From: Strongyloides papillosus | Taxonomy: Eukaryota > Nematoda > Chromadorea > Rhabditida > Strongyloididae | DNA: 64,000 nucleotides | Direction of reading: 5' to 3' | Assembly: GCA_005656395.1 (NCBI GenBank) | Contig: SRSI01000006.1 | Coordinates: 248,001-312,000 of the forward strand | Shown here: positions 10,280 through 22,000 of the stretch, one piece after another | Layout: each line of letters begins with the position of its first letter | How positions within the stretch are numbered: the stretch's first letter is position 1 | Program-made: the position numbers and the translations under genes | Notes under the pieces: generated by a model | Seen by the model: only the letters and a program-made list of their open reading frames with translations | What the model was told of the DNA's origin: nothing | The model's database searches: none

Positions 10280-10504
10280 TCAGTCCGTTTTATTTTGTTT
10301 TGGAAATTTTTCTTTGTCTTCTTCAGTAATTTTGTCTTTTCTAAATTTTTCAAGATAATCACTATTAAAATTTTGATAAACTTCTATAGACATTTTCTTT
10401 AGTTGATCCGGTGAAGGTAAATTTGGAATATTATAATTTTGTGAAATAAAAATTCCTCCATAAGCTCCAATAGAAAATGATAGTAAACTTGAAAATATGC
10501 CCAT
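10280..10504 (-). CDS. STMP1: STMP1-like short transmembrane mitochondrial protein
   Basis: A 74-residue single-exon protein. Residues 1-22 form one hydrophobic helix (SLLSFSIGAYGGIFI), directly followed by SQNYNIPNLPSPDQLKK. That layout, a short N-terminal helix and then (A/S)QNY(D/N)IPNL and a Lys-rich tail, is the signature of vertebrate STMP1 (C7orf73/mitolamban), a 47-residue inner-mitochondrial-membrane microprotein linked to the respiratory chain. The worm protein has an extra charged C-terminal tail of about 25 residues (EKFRKDKITEEDKEKF). The assignment rests on my memory of the vertebrate sequence and the unusual QNY-IPNL match. The gene stands alone in AT-rich spacer. Confidence 0.8.
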   Translation of the reverse strand: MGIFSSLLSFSIGAYGGIFISQNYNIPNLPSPDQLKKMSIEVYQNFNSDYLEKFRKDKITEEDKEKFPKQNKTD

Positions 10505-11342
10505 TGTAGAATTTTTTTAATCACAGTATATATAATTTTTCAAGACAATCTCGCAGCATTTTTGGTAATACGTTGTTATTTTTGCGGTCTATTTTAAAAT
10601 AATTATTTTTATAAATGTTGAGGATACTATCCGTCGAAGGGTTTTTTGTCGTTTTTGTTTATTTTGATTTAGTAGTTACATTTAATATGAGTAGTCATTT
10701 ACCGATAAACTTTAAGCAATTGTTTTATACAAACTATAGTATTTTTCATAAATATTTTTTTACACAAGAATTTATCGTATAAAGTGAGAAAAATTAATGA
10801 ACCTTAAGTTAAAAAAATCTTAGTTTCTTTCTGATTCCAACAATTCATTCTTTGAACTTATTTATTTTTTCAATAATAAAAACAAAGAGATGAGTTATAT
10901 CGTTAATAAACTTGAAATTTGAATGTAATATTTGTTTTTAAAGTTTTAAAAAAATGGCTTTTTAGATTTAAAACGGTTTATATATTTATTTCTATGATAA
11001 AAACATATGTATATTTTTATTTCAAGGGAAAGCCAACTTTTGATGGAAAAACCAATTAGTATTTACGATAATTATAAAATAAATTGAACGATTGATTTTT
11101 AAATGCAAATCTTGATATAAAATATTTCATTTGATGTCTGGTATATTATTAAGAAATATTTATTCTTACTAGTTCTTCTGAGTTGTTTTGTGAAACAAAC
11201 AAATATCAGATACATACCATATATAACGAAAATTTTAACAAATGAAATTTATTTAAAAAATATAATTTTACTAACACTAAAAGATTTTTTGAACCTCTTA
11301 TTTAAGTACTATTTATTTAATAATAAAACCAACTATTGAAAA
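10505..11342. other. AT-rich spacer, 0.84 kb
   Basis: No ORF, RNA gene or repeat that I can support. It contains the promoter of the STMP1-like gene, but I see no clear motif in it. Confidence 0.6.
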
Positions 11343-12644
11343 TTATGCTTTTCTTTTCATGTATTCAAGATCAAGTTTTGGACATTTTTGTTTTGTATCT
11401 GTAAATAAAGTATCCATTTTTTGGTTAAATTGCATTAGTGCGTTTATGTAGTGTTTCCATGCTTTTGCCCTTGCTCTTTTAACTATTGCATTTTCTGTTT
11501 CTGCTTTTAACCCCCTATGATACATGAAAACATCATTCATTATAAGATAGTGATAATCCATTCTGCACATTGCCCATCGCTATTAAGTAAAAATTAAATA
11601 AATAAATAATATATTCTTACCAAATTTGTATTATCTCTTACAGGATATGGGAAACTTTCATCATGAAAAGGTATGTCACGATTGCTTATAAATTGTGGTT
11701 CCCATGCTCTTTCCATATACAATACTTCAATTTGTACTTTAGGCGTTTCTGAATCAGGAACCTGAAACCATTGTTTTAGTCTTGGTATATTGTGACCTCT
11801 AGGATAATAATGGTGGAAAATAAAAGCTTCACTATCATTCATCATTTTTTCTAAAATTTCTTTATTTCTTGGTTCTCTAGTTGCATTTTCGTTTATTTCA
11901 AAAATTCTATAAACGAGCGCATTTTTTGAATTTGCTCCAAGATACTTTTCTGCCATAGGTAAAACTTTTTTTTCAAAATTTTCAGAGAACATATGATCAA
12001 AATCCGCGATTAAAATATAGTTAGATCTAGATAACTTTCTAGCAATATTTCTAACGACATTTATTGGATATTCAATCATTTGTTCAATTTTTTGTGAATC
12101 ACTTTTTGGTGGAAATTTACAAATTTTTTCTAAAACATCATTTTTTGAGCAATTAAAATTCGATAAAAAAAGTCCTAACTCAGATGTTGACTTCTTCAAG
12201 GGCTTTGATGATAAATGTTTATAAATAAAGTGAGCTGAGAGATTGTCATTTAAGATAGGAAAGTTTTTTAGAGTACAAAATGCACACAAAGATTCTGCAG
12301 AAGTTATAATTGGAGATCTTAAATAAATACCAAGAGAAATAGGTCCTGGCCAGTTTTTTAGATGTTCAACAAAAGATTCTTTTAAATAATCACTGCTACA
12401 GTGTAATATTAAAGTTATTCTGTTTTTTTCAAATGTTTTATTTGGTTTCACAATATTAGGTAAGAACAAATATTTTGAATTATACCTATATATAGAAAAT
12501 TCTAAATATTAATAAATATAATTTGTTAAAATAAAACTTACTTGTGTAATTAGAAGCATGAATAAAAATTTTACTATTTAATAGGTTTAAAATAAGAAAA
12601 ATTAATAACTTGATACATAAGTTTTTATTATTATTTGATATCAT
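11343..12644 (-). CDS. GT49-like (LARGE/B4GAT1-type) glycosyltransferase, three exons
   Basis: Predicted Golgi type II glycosyltransferase. Exons are 12644-12542, 12501-11621 and 11579-11343, joined across introns of 40 and 41 nt, giving 406 residues. Exon 1 supplies a signal anchor (LCIKLLIFLILNLL). The catalytic part matches the 'glycosyltransferase for dystroglycan' fold (family GT49): the segment YPINVVRNIARKLSR, then the DxD-like metal site in NYILIADFDHMF at about residues 190-200, AFIFHHYYPRGHN, the acceptor-side VQIEVLYMERAWEPQFI, and the terminal DYHYLIMNDVFMYHRG block that in LARGE and B4GAT1 ends the domain. There is no second (GT8) domain as in LARGE, so it is closer to B4GAT1 in layout. 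The substrate cannot be read from the sequence. Confidence 0.85.
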
Positions 12645-13958
12645 GCAAAATTTCCTAAATGATTATATAAAAAAGTAAGAAATTCGAATGTCTTTATTAA
12701 ATGACTCACAATATCGTAAAGTTAAAATACTCGTATAATATAAAATATAATTAAAATTTTCACAATAATATTTTAACTTATTTGTAATTTGAATTCATAT
12801 ATAACAAAATTTTATTTTAATTGTAACAAGTATATCAAAAAACTTATAATATATTATCATAATAATATATAAATTTGCGTGAATTTATATTTAATACAAA
12901 AATTTCAACTACGTTTATAACTAAGCTTCACTAAAAATATATAGTTTTTAATATTGTGTCATTCAATATACAAAATAAAATTTTTTTAAACGCTTTAGCT
13001 TGCGATACATAACATAAACTTTATTTATATAGTTTATAGTAATTAGTATAAAGATTAAAATAATTAATTGATTAAAAAAATTAAAAAAATGAAAACGCAA
13101 CTTAATGATTGCACAAACATGAGTAACTTTATAGTGTCTAGACCAAAAATAATATTAAAGATAAAAATGTTGTTTATTATTATAATTAAACAAGCTAATG
13201 GTAAATACAAAATATATCAAATTATGATTTCCATTATAATCGTCATAATAAATCGAACTTTACATTTTATAAAATAACCTAGATTTAAGAAATTAATTAA
13301 TTAATGAAATCACAATGATTCATTTTTAAATACTGAAACAAAGTCATTTATAAAAAAAATTCCACTTAAAAAATAATGTAGGAAGAGTTGCACTTTTTAA
13401 AAGATCATTAAATAATTTTAAAATCAAATACTATTGAAGTAAAATTCACATAAAAGTTAAATAAGCTGAGAATTTTTGACATAAGTAAATTTACAACGAA
13501 TATAATAAAAATCATGAATAATAAATTTACATACATCTCCTTGCAACTTTTAATAGTTTTTACTTGCCTTTCATTAAATATTATCAATATTAAAGTGTTA
13601 GTAAAGCTATAACAGCAACTAAATATATACAGCGAAATCAAAGAAATCTACAAATTCTCTCAAAAACAGGATTAGCAATTCGAAATTTCGACCAATACAG
13701 ATATATAATGAAAACCTTAATTGTAAATTTTAGACAACTTATTGTCATTGAAAAAAGTTACAAACTATTTTACCATTTATATAACTTTGGCTTTTTATGC
13801 AAAATATTTTTACTTATAATCTTTTTATTGTTGTATACATGAATAATTAAATCTTTAACAAAACTATTTTATTATAATTAAATATTAGCTATTTTATTTG
13901 CCCTTCAACCAATTGTATCTCCTATAAGCATTAAAGCTGTAATTTTGACAAAATACTT
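12645..13958. other. AT-rich spacer, 1.3 kb
   Basis: No gene that I can support. Frames at 13068-13277 (+) and 13408-13641 (-) are dominated by Ile, Lys, Asn and Phe. The second has hydrophobic runs and an ATG, but no family resemblance or splice context. Confidence 0.6.
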
Positions 13959-15502
13959 CTATAAAATATAATAATGCTCATTAGTATCAATATCATCACT
14001 TTTAATCCAGTTTTCAACATTGGAAAGTTCTTTTTGACATAAATCATCAGGTACTTTACAACCTTCTTTCTTCCAACTACTGAGACACTTATTCATTATG
14101 TTTAATGTATTTGTTTGAAAGTCAAAGTCTTTAATAAAATTCAGTTTTTTCCTAATTTTTGAAAATTGATCACTTATTTTTCTGGTTTGATCAAGTGAAA
14201 TTAGCTTTACCTTCTTATCAAGTTTACTATTCTTATGTGCCCAGTTGGAACGTGAATGTAATAGAAAAGCATCATTAAAATCCATCTAAAAATCTAATTA
14301 AAGTTTCAAAAATACTAACATACTCTTTTTAAAGTATAATTCATATGTTTTAAGGGTCTATGTGAATCAACTGTATCTACTCTATTTGGTTTGATTATAT
14401 ATTTCTTTGGTCCCGTATAAGTATTTAAATAAGAATTTTGTAAAAATTTAAAATCTTCTTTCATGTTTTTTGTATCAATTCGCAAGCCATGGTGAGAAAA
14501 TAACAAACCACCAAGTTCATTGTTTCTAAGAAATATTTCATCAATGTGTTGGTAAAAATTTTTTTTGTTAGAGTATAAAGAATCATTAAAATATAGAAAT
14601 TCATCTACATCAATAACAGTTGCATATCTTGAATTTCTTTTTTGTAAACAATCATTAATAGCTGCTAAATGACCATAACGATATATACTCCTATTTGGAT
14701 CAACCATTTTAGATTTAGGTAAACTTTTTAACGGTACTATTGTTAATATATTTTTAGATTCATAATATTTTAGAAGATTCATAACATCTTCAGAAACGGA
14801 ATAATAATAATACACAAAATGTGACGCACCGTGCAATTTCCAAATTTCAGTAAATATAAATAGTTGAAGAAAATTGTCATACCAATACAATGGTGGAACA
14901 CAAATTGTTAAATTATCTTTCTTTTTTTCATGATTAAGGGTTCTTTTTATTGTAACATCAAGTTTCACAGATGTATGAAAATTATATATTGTAACATCAC
15001 TAACATCCTCTACAATTTTACTTGAAATCATAAAGGAAACATGAAAAGAATTCCATTCACATTTGTTTGCCCATGTCCATGGACATCCATCAGCTATAGT
15101 TGTAATATTTCCAACAATATATAAATTTCTTTTCTTTTCATATAAAATTAATGTTGTTGTATCATTATTGTTATATTTTGAAATACATTTTGCAAAACCA
15201 AATGCATGGATAAAATGTGAAAAAACATTAGGTGAAATTTCTTTCTCTATTAAGTGTAGATTTATTAATATTAATGAATGTTCAGAAACATTTTTTGAAT
15301 ATTTAAAATTACTAAAGTTTATCTTTTTGCTTCTAAAATCTTTAATATATTTGTAATCAGAATTATATTTTTCTTCAAAACTGAAAAAGTCAAACGAATT
15401 TTTAAAATTAATGTTTGTAATGTAGTCAGAAATAATTCCATATATAAATATTACGGTAAAAAAAAACCATAAAATTAATTTTTGTTGTTTCAATTTTATC
15501 AT
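13959..15502 (-). CDS. GT92 (DUF23) family glycosyltransferase, two exons
   Basis: Exon 1 (15502-14324) and exon 2 (14285-13959) join in phase 0 across a 38-nt intron (GTATGTT donor, ATTTTTAG acceptor), giving 501 residues. Residues about 8-24 form a signal anchor (LILWFFFTVIFIYGII), as expected for a Golgi type II enzyme. GT92 landmarks follow: CPWTWANKCEW, the LTICVPPLYWYDNFLQ start of the core, HGASHFVYYYYSVS, and the DxD site ATVIDVDEFLYF. The C-terminal exon begins NDAFLLHSR, with the family's late HxR motif. GT92 enzymes are strongly expanded in nematodes; the one best studied, C. elegans GALT-1, adds galactose to core fucose on N-glycans. The exact linkage here is not inferable. It lies 1.3 kb from the GT49-like gene on the same strand. 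Confidence 0.9.
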
Positions 15503-17068
15503 TTTCTAAAAACTTATTATATTTACTAAAATTAAATAAAAATTTATTGTACCGTGAATCAAATTTAAGCATATATTAAGAAAAACAATGAACATCGGGA
15601 TATTTTAAACATGAAAAAAAGAAATGGTATCAGATCTAATATGTAATCATTTTATAAAAGCAGTTGCTTAGCTGAACTAATGTGGAACAAATGTTGACAG
15701 ATTTATTATTCATCCATACAACGCTAATATGATATTTTGTGATTATTTTTAAAACTATATGAACTGGTGACTAAAGTGATTTAAGTTAGTTTTATGCGTA
15801 AAATGAAACTTCTTAATAATTCAATTTTTTTCTATTATGCTATACATTTTTATACGTGACGACTAGTATAAAAAAAGTTGTTTAGTAAAAATAAACTCGG
15901 GAACTTCAAACGTTATTTTGATTTTTTTATGATATAGATATATTCTTTTAGTTGGTGTGCCAAGATATATATTTTATGAAATTAAAAGTAATAGAAGTAA
16001 TCGAACCATGTTATTTATTTGTACATAAAAAATTTTATATATCTAACCATATTTTTTATTTTATAGCCAAAACTATGTAGCTTTTAATAAATTATAATAT
16101 TATTTCAAAGTTTTCTATAAAATTATAAAGGATATGAATTATGAAAAAATTTACTAAAAAATAAGCTTATATAGTTTTACTATACACAATTTGAATATAT
16201 ACTTTTATTCATCAGAAAAAGATTACATTATTGCTGATAAAAAACAAAACAAAAGTAAGAAGTATATATATTTTGCTAATATATTTTTGTTTTTATAATC
16301 AGTTTTTATTGTAAATCATTTTCAATTAGTGGACATAAAAAGTCTCGAATATATTTTTATAATACGATTTTTATAGAAGTAAATAATAAACTTATATATA
16401 TTTTTAGAATTTACAATTATCGTAGTAATTAAATTATTTTTTATTTCATTTAGTAATTATTAATCATTAAAAATTAGTTAGAAATATTGGTAAAAACTAT
16501 TAATTAACGATTTTAAATTGAAATTATGGTATAATTTGATTATAGACAGTTATTGTTGGAACTTCCTAGCTGCTGAAAAAATATTTATATGATTTGAAAA
16601 ATCTTCTAAAGAAGTACAACATTCATAAAACAATATTACCAGTTAATATAGTCATTAAGCTTTCATTATAGACATTAAGAGAATTCTTTTTTATAATCAA
16701 TATTTTTATAAACATTTACATAAGCAACAACATAAAAGCTCATTTTTGATCTTTTAAGTTATGTAATATTGCAATAATTTCAGTAAGGAGAAATTTACTA
16801 CTAAGTATATAGACATCGGAGGTACTTAGTAAAGTTTTTGGAATTGGTGATATACTTATTTTGATAACCTTATTCTTATATTTTTTCTATATTTTTGGTG
16901 ATTATAATAATGTGGTTTAAGATATGACTATAAAATGAATATTTCCTTTTAAACTCATTTTAAAAAATACTAATTATGGATATATTTAATAAAACATCAA
17001 TTTTAAATTTCCAAAAAATCAAAGTAAATTATGTTATTAAATAATTTCCCTTTGTCGTTACATATAAA
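15503..17068. other. AT-rich spacer, 1.57 kb
   Basis: Nothing that I can support as a gene or structured RNA. The right end borders the Tigger-like element. Confidence 0.6.
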
Positions 17069-17634
17069 CAGTTGTCCCCCAGTATCCGTGGTTTTGGTGT
17101 CCGCGGTTTGAAAATTACTAGAAAATAGAAAGTTATGCATGGGGGATAAATGCGATTTTTTTATTTTAGCTATCCTAAAGTACAAACTTCATTTACGATT
17201 AAATATCTCGTTTTTTTTTAATTAAGATAACTAAGTGAATACTGATGTCTACAATTTTAGAAAAAAATTATATCTTATCTATCGTTACTATTTAAAGGTC
17301 TGTAATTCTGGGAGTCCCCAGAGAAGGTCTCCAGAATTTTGATGTAGCGAGTTTTTAGTTTATGTGTTTATTCAAAGAATATGATATGAGTTACAATAAT
17401 AGTAAAAAATAATATAACGACATATAAAATAAGATGTGTTCTTATTATATTCCTTACTTTGAATTCTTAGACAGTGATTCAATCTTCCGTTAAGTCTGAC
17501 GCATTCTCTTCTAATGTCATGCATAGAATACCTTTATAACAGGTCTTAGAGCATACAAAAGTAGGGAATACTACGGTTCGCTAGTATCTGCGGTATCCTA
17601 TGGAACCAATCTACTGCGGAGACGGGGGACCGAC
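17069..17634. mobile_element. Tigger/pogo-like non-autonomous DNA element (MITE)
   Basis: About 566 bp of locally higher GC with imperfect terminal inverted repeats. The left end reads CAGTTGTCCCCCAGTATCC and then GTGG...CCGCGG. The right end, reverse-complemented, reads AGTCGGTCCCCCGTCTCCGC. This CAGT-GTCCCCC-TCCGCGG pattern is that of the Tigger/MER2 branch of pogo transposons. TA dinucleotides lie next to both ends, as expected for TA-targeting elements, but the exact boundary is uncertain by a few bases. Inside, at about 17298-17330, is a near-palindrome (ATTCTGGGAGTCC / GGTCTCCAGAAT). No transposase is encoded; the 60-codon minus-strand frame across the left end is a by-product. Confidence 0.65.
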
Positions 17635-17777
17635 TATACATATATTTTTGCAAAAAAAATATTCTACCTTGTAGTAATTACTTTATTATATAAAATAATA
17701 AAAATAGCTTTAATATAAAAAAATGTTTAAAAACAATGAGATTATTATTAATTAAAATAAAATACTTTCTTAATTAT

Positions 17778-19099
17778 TTACAATATACAATCATCTTGAT
17801 GTGGAATTAATATTGAATCATTTGTATACTCTTTCATGATATTACAACTATTTTTGCTGTCATCTCCAAAATCATCGATTTTCTTTTCATTAGAGTTATA
17901 ATAATTTAGAGATATTACTCCAGGAACCGTTTCAACATCTTCCGACAAAACATTTTCTATAAAATTAATACTTTTATAATCATTAGATCCATCTAATGTC
18001 ATTTTTGTTTGTTCATTGTCGTTACTATCATCGGAAGTTACATAATGAAGTCTAGTTTGTTTTCCTCCTGTATTTGAAGAAAATTGAAATGTTGATTGAA
18101 AATTATTAATTATTTCAGAAGGTAGTCTTTTAAAACGTTTCTTATGATGGTGTATAACTTCACTGTGTGCTTTTCTTATAGATGCATTCATTAAGATGAA
18201 AATTAAAGGATAAATTAGACTAGAAATATAAGGTAATAAATGTATTGTTAACTGTATATAGTTAAAGGCTACTATGGGTATATGAATAGCTTTTAAAATC
18301 TGAAACAAAGCATTTCCTTTAAATAATAATAACCAATAAGGAGACCAAAATATTAAATAAACAATTGTCAATATTACAACTGTTTTAATTATTCTTTTTA
18401 TGGCATGTGTTGAGGAATGTCCTTTTACAATTACGGTATTAGCTCTTTTTTTTAAAAAAAGAGGGACTGATAAATACCAATAAAGAATTCCAAGAAGAGG
18501 ACATGCAAATGAAACAAAACATGCACTGTAATGTAAAAATTGTTTAATAAATGTTGGTGGATTGAATTCACATAAATATACTTTTTTACCTTCCAAATAT
18601 CTTTTAGAAGCATATAGTGGAATGGGTATTAAAATGATTATAATTGCTATTAACGCAACTATAACTTTGATAAATGCGTATTTTACTAATGCAGCTTTTT
18701 TTTGAGCAATAATATCACCACAAACCATTGCATGACATGTATGAGATATAAATAAAACAACTATTGGAGCCAAAAATATTGTAATTTTCTCATTCATCAA
18801 ATATCCTATACAAATAACATCGCTGAAGCTCCATGTTTGTGTTATAAGAAAAATATCAAGAAAAATCATTCCTTTAAATATAAATAATAACAAAACCAAA
18901 AATTATTAAAATTACCTATCATAGCAAATAAAGCTCCTAAAGATAATATAAATATATAAAACACAATACTTCGTGGAATTTTGTTATTTTTGGTTTTAGA
19001 TGATAATAACAATGGTACTATTATATACATAATCCATAGACACGCTAAAATTCCAAGCGTATTAAATGTAATAATTAAATAATTAAAATAATATCGCAT
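17778..19099 (-). CDS. Class A (rhodopsin-like) GPCR, peptide-receptor type, two exons
   Basis: Exon 1 (19099-18916) and exon 2 (18871-17778) join in phase 1 across a 44-nt intron, giving 425 residues. Seven hydrophobic segments are visible. TM2 is restored at the splice (LGALFAMIGMIFLDIFLITQ). The helix 3 end carries DIIAQKKA in place of the DRY motif. TM6 has the class A FWSPYW motif. TM7 ends SSLIYPLIFILMN, a variant of NPxxY. A Ser/Asp-rich cytoplasmic tail of about 110 residues follows. The TM6/TM7 style resembles nematode neuropeptide (somatostatin/allatostatin-like) receptors, but the missing DRY makes finer assignment unsafe. No ligand can be named from the sequence. Confidence 0.85.
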
Positions 19100-22000
19100 A
19101 ATTTTTGTTCCTTTTCAAGAGTAGAATGATATTTTCCTTTATTTTTTATTTTTAATAGTAAGAAGAGTTTAATAGTTTAGAGATATTTAAAAAAAATATT
19201 TCATTAGAAATAATTATAAAAGTCTTCTTTTTTCATAAAATTAATTATAATCCACTTTAAATCAAATAGAGGAATATTTTCAAAAACTTTTTATTTTCTT
19301 TTACACAGTATGACTCTAAAAAAACAAAAAAAAAATAATAAAAAAGTGCAAAATGTATTATGAATAAAATTAAAACGATTCATCATCTCATAAAACAGCA
19401 AAAAATAATGAAAAAAATGGACAGAAAATAAAGTTTTGCCTTTGTATAAATAATATTAATGGAAAATATTTAATAAATTTCCCTAAAACAATAATAAAAA
19501 TTATTTTTAAATTTAACAATAAAAGTAAGATAATTATGGTAAATGGTTATTAAATAAAATTTCTCTAAGTTTTAATTAGTTAAAAAACTTATTGATAACA
19601 GTTTTTTTGTAAAAGAAAATAATTGAATAAAATACAATTCTTAATGTAAACTTTAACTATAAATTTATTTATTAAAGAAAAACTTTATTATATTAACATG
19701 TTAAATATTATACTTATTTATAAATTATAATGATATTAGAATATATAGTTAAAGATATAGAATTTTTTTACGATAATATAGTAAGCCTGTATACAAATGC
19801 AAATATATAACAAATTTTTATAAGTTTTAATAGAATTCTTACATGATTTAAATTAGATGATGGTATTATTGCATATTAAAAAGAAGATGGATTTTAAAAT
19901 GTAATAAAAATAAAAGATTGATAAGGGCAAGTGTTTTTCATAATAAACTGAGATAATTAATTTGTACTTTACATAGGAAGATTAATTTTAGATGTAGAAT
20001 ATTAATTACTTATATATTTGAAATGTTTTGAATGAAGGTTATTTGTATGTTTTTACTCATTATATTATTAGGCATACAAAAAAAAGCATTTTATAATTAT
20101 AAAAGTGATTAATTAAAAATAATGTTGTAATAAACAATTTTTATTCCATCACGAAAATAAAGGGCATATATAATTAATTTTCATACCATTCCTTTAAGTA
20201 TAATTTAAAAAATTTAATAAACTAATGTTGAAAAAACCGCAAAAATCAAGAAAAATATTATTTAAGAAAATGATAATATTGGAGCATATTAAAAAAAGCC
20301 AATATTTTATTGCAAAGAATATAATAAAATAGTATATATTAAATACATTAGTACTTGTTTGTTCTTATAATGCCATTTTTTTAATGACATAACTTAGTCC
20401 TATACAATAAAAAAATCCTTAAAACACTTTAACTATTAATAGAATTTCTTAAAAAGAAGTACGACTAAATTAATAAAAAGAGCCTCTTCTTGAGACAAAA
20501 AAAATTCATGAACTTTCACGAAGATATAAACATAACATTTGATATGGTTGTTCTTTTATAGTATGTAGACTTATTTATATCAGTAAAGTGTTTATAAAAT
20601 AATAAGCTATTTAAAGTATATCATAATCAACCGTTACCGAATTAGTTATAGTTATTAAGTATTTAAAAAGGTATACGTAATACTTCTTATTTATTTTTAA
20701 AAATTAAAAATTTATTTGCAGTCATATTGCTTGATGACTTTATCACTTAATAGTTTATTAGAACACTAGCACTATTAGTAAAGAAACATTTTTATTTAAA
20801 ATTGTTGGTAAAACGGAGTAAAAAACCAACATTTTAATTAACATATTATAATAATTTTTTAAAAACAAAAAGAACTACGATTAGCCAAAATTCCATCTAA
20901 TCAATTAAATTTTTACTTTAAAATATATTTGTCAAAAATAACTAAAGAATTATTCTAAAAATATAAATGGCATCTGTCATTTTACATTAAATAGGATATT
21001 AATCACTAAATATAACTTTCACAAACTTTAAGGATATTTATATATTTCAAAAAACATACTTTCTACATATCAGTGGGACAAATAATTAAAATTTCAAGTG
21101 TAATGGAAGAATTAAAAATTAACAGTTAACGTTTTGAAAAGACATGTCATTAATATCTTATTGTATAAACTATCAGTTTTCATCTTCTTCATCATAAGCC
21201 TACATATTTAAATCTATGAATAATGTTAGCTAAAATAATTGTATACAGTAAAGTACTACTTTAATATAATATCAATAACATATATTTATATATATCAAGT
21301 GTCGAAAAAAGTTCCGCTCATTATAAATATTGGTGTGAAATCATAAATATATACGTGAAGTGATTTGTGATGAAGAGACAATTACAATTTTTACCGACAA
21401 ATTAAAAAGATCTTCAAATTTAATTTCCTGAATAGTTAGCAATATGAAAATAAGAAGTTAAAAATCAATTAAAGTCTTCCTTTTCACATAAAATTGAAGT
21501 AACTTCTTAAAAAATAAAATTTCAAACTTTCTATATTTATATTAAGTGATAAAAATGTTAATAATTCAGAAAGAAAATTTTCAAATAATTTCTGTGCATT
21601 TGAAAATCTAATGTGATCATCTAAGTCAAAATATGATAAAAAAATTATTTAAACAAAACAATACAGTAAACAGTGAAAACAATTTTATCTAAAATTATTT
21701 TTTAATTCTGAGAAAAAATTTTTTGTTGTTATTTTATTGTTAAAAATTCTACAAAAAAATCTAATTATCGTTTGGTGAGAATGAAACTACAATATTCACA
21801 TGTATGTTTAAGATCATTTTGTAAGAAATTACAATAAGGCATTCAATTTTACAATAAACATAAAATAACACTTTAAAAATATTTCAAATTTCATTTTTTG
21901 CTTTACTATTTTGTCATATTTGTATTTTTTTCCGTCAGATTATATATTATAATAAAGTTTGTATTACTAGAATATTTACAATAATTTTACAAATTAGTTA

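Noticed and set aside
13408..13641. 77-codon minus-strand hydrophobic frame
   Set aside because: Composition is Ile/Phe/Leu/Asn as expected from AT-rich DNA; no partner exons or family pattern.
17003..17185. 60-codon minus-strand frame
   Set aside because: Runs across the left end of the Tigger-like element and has no protein signature.
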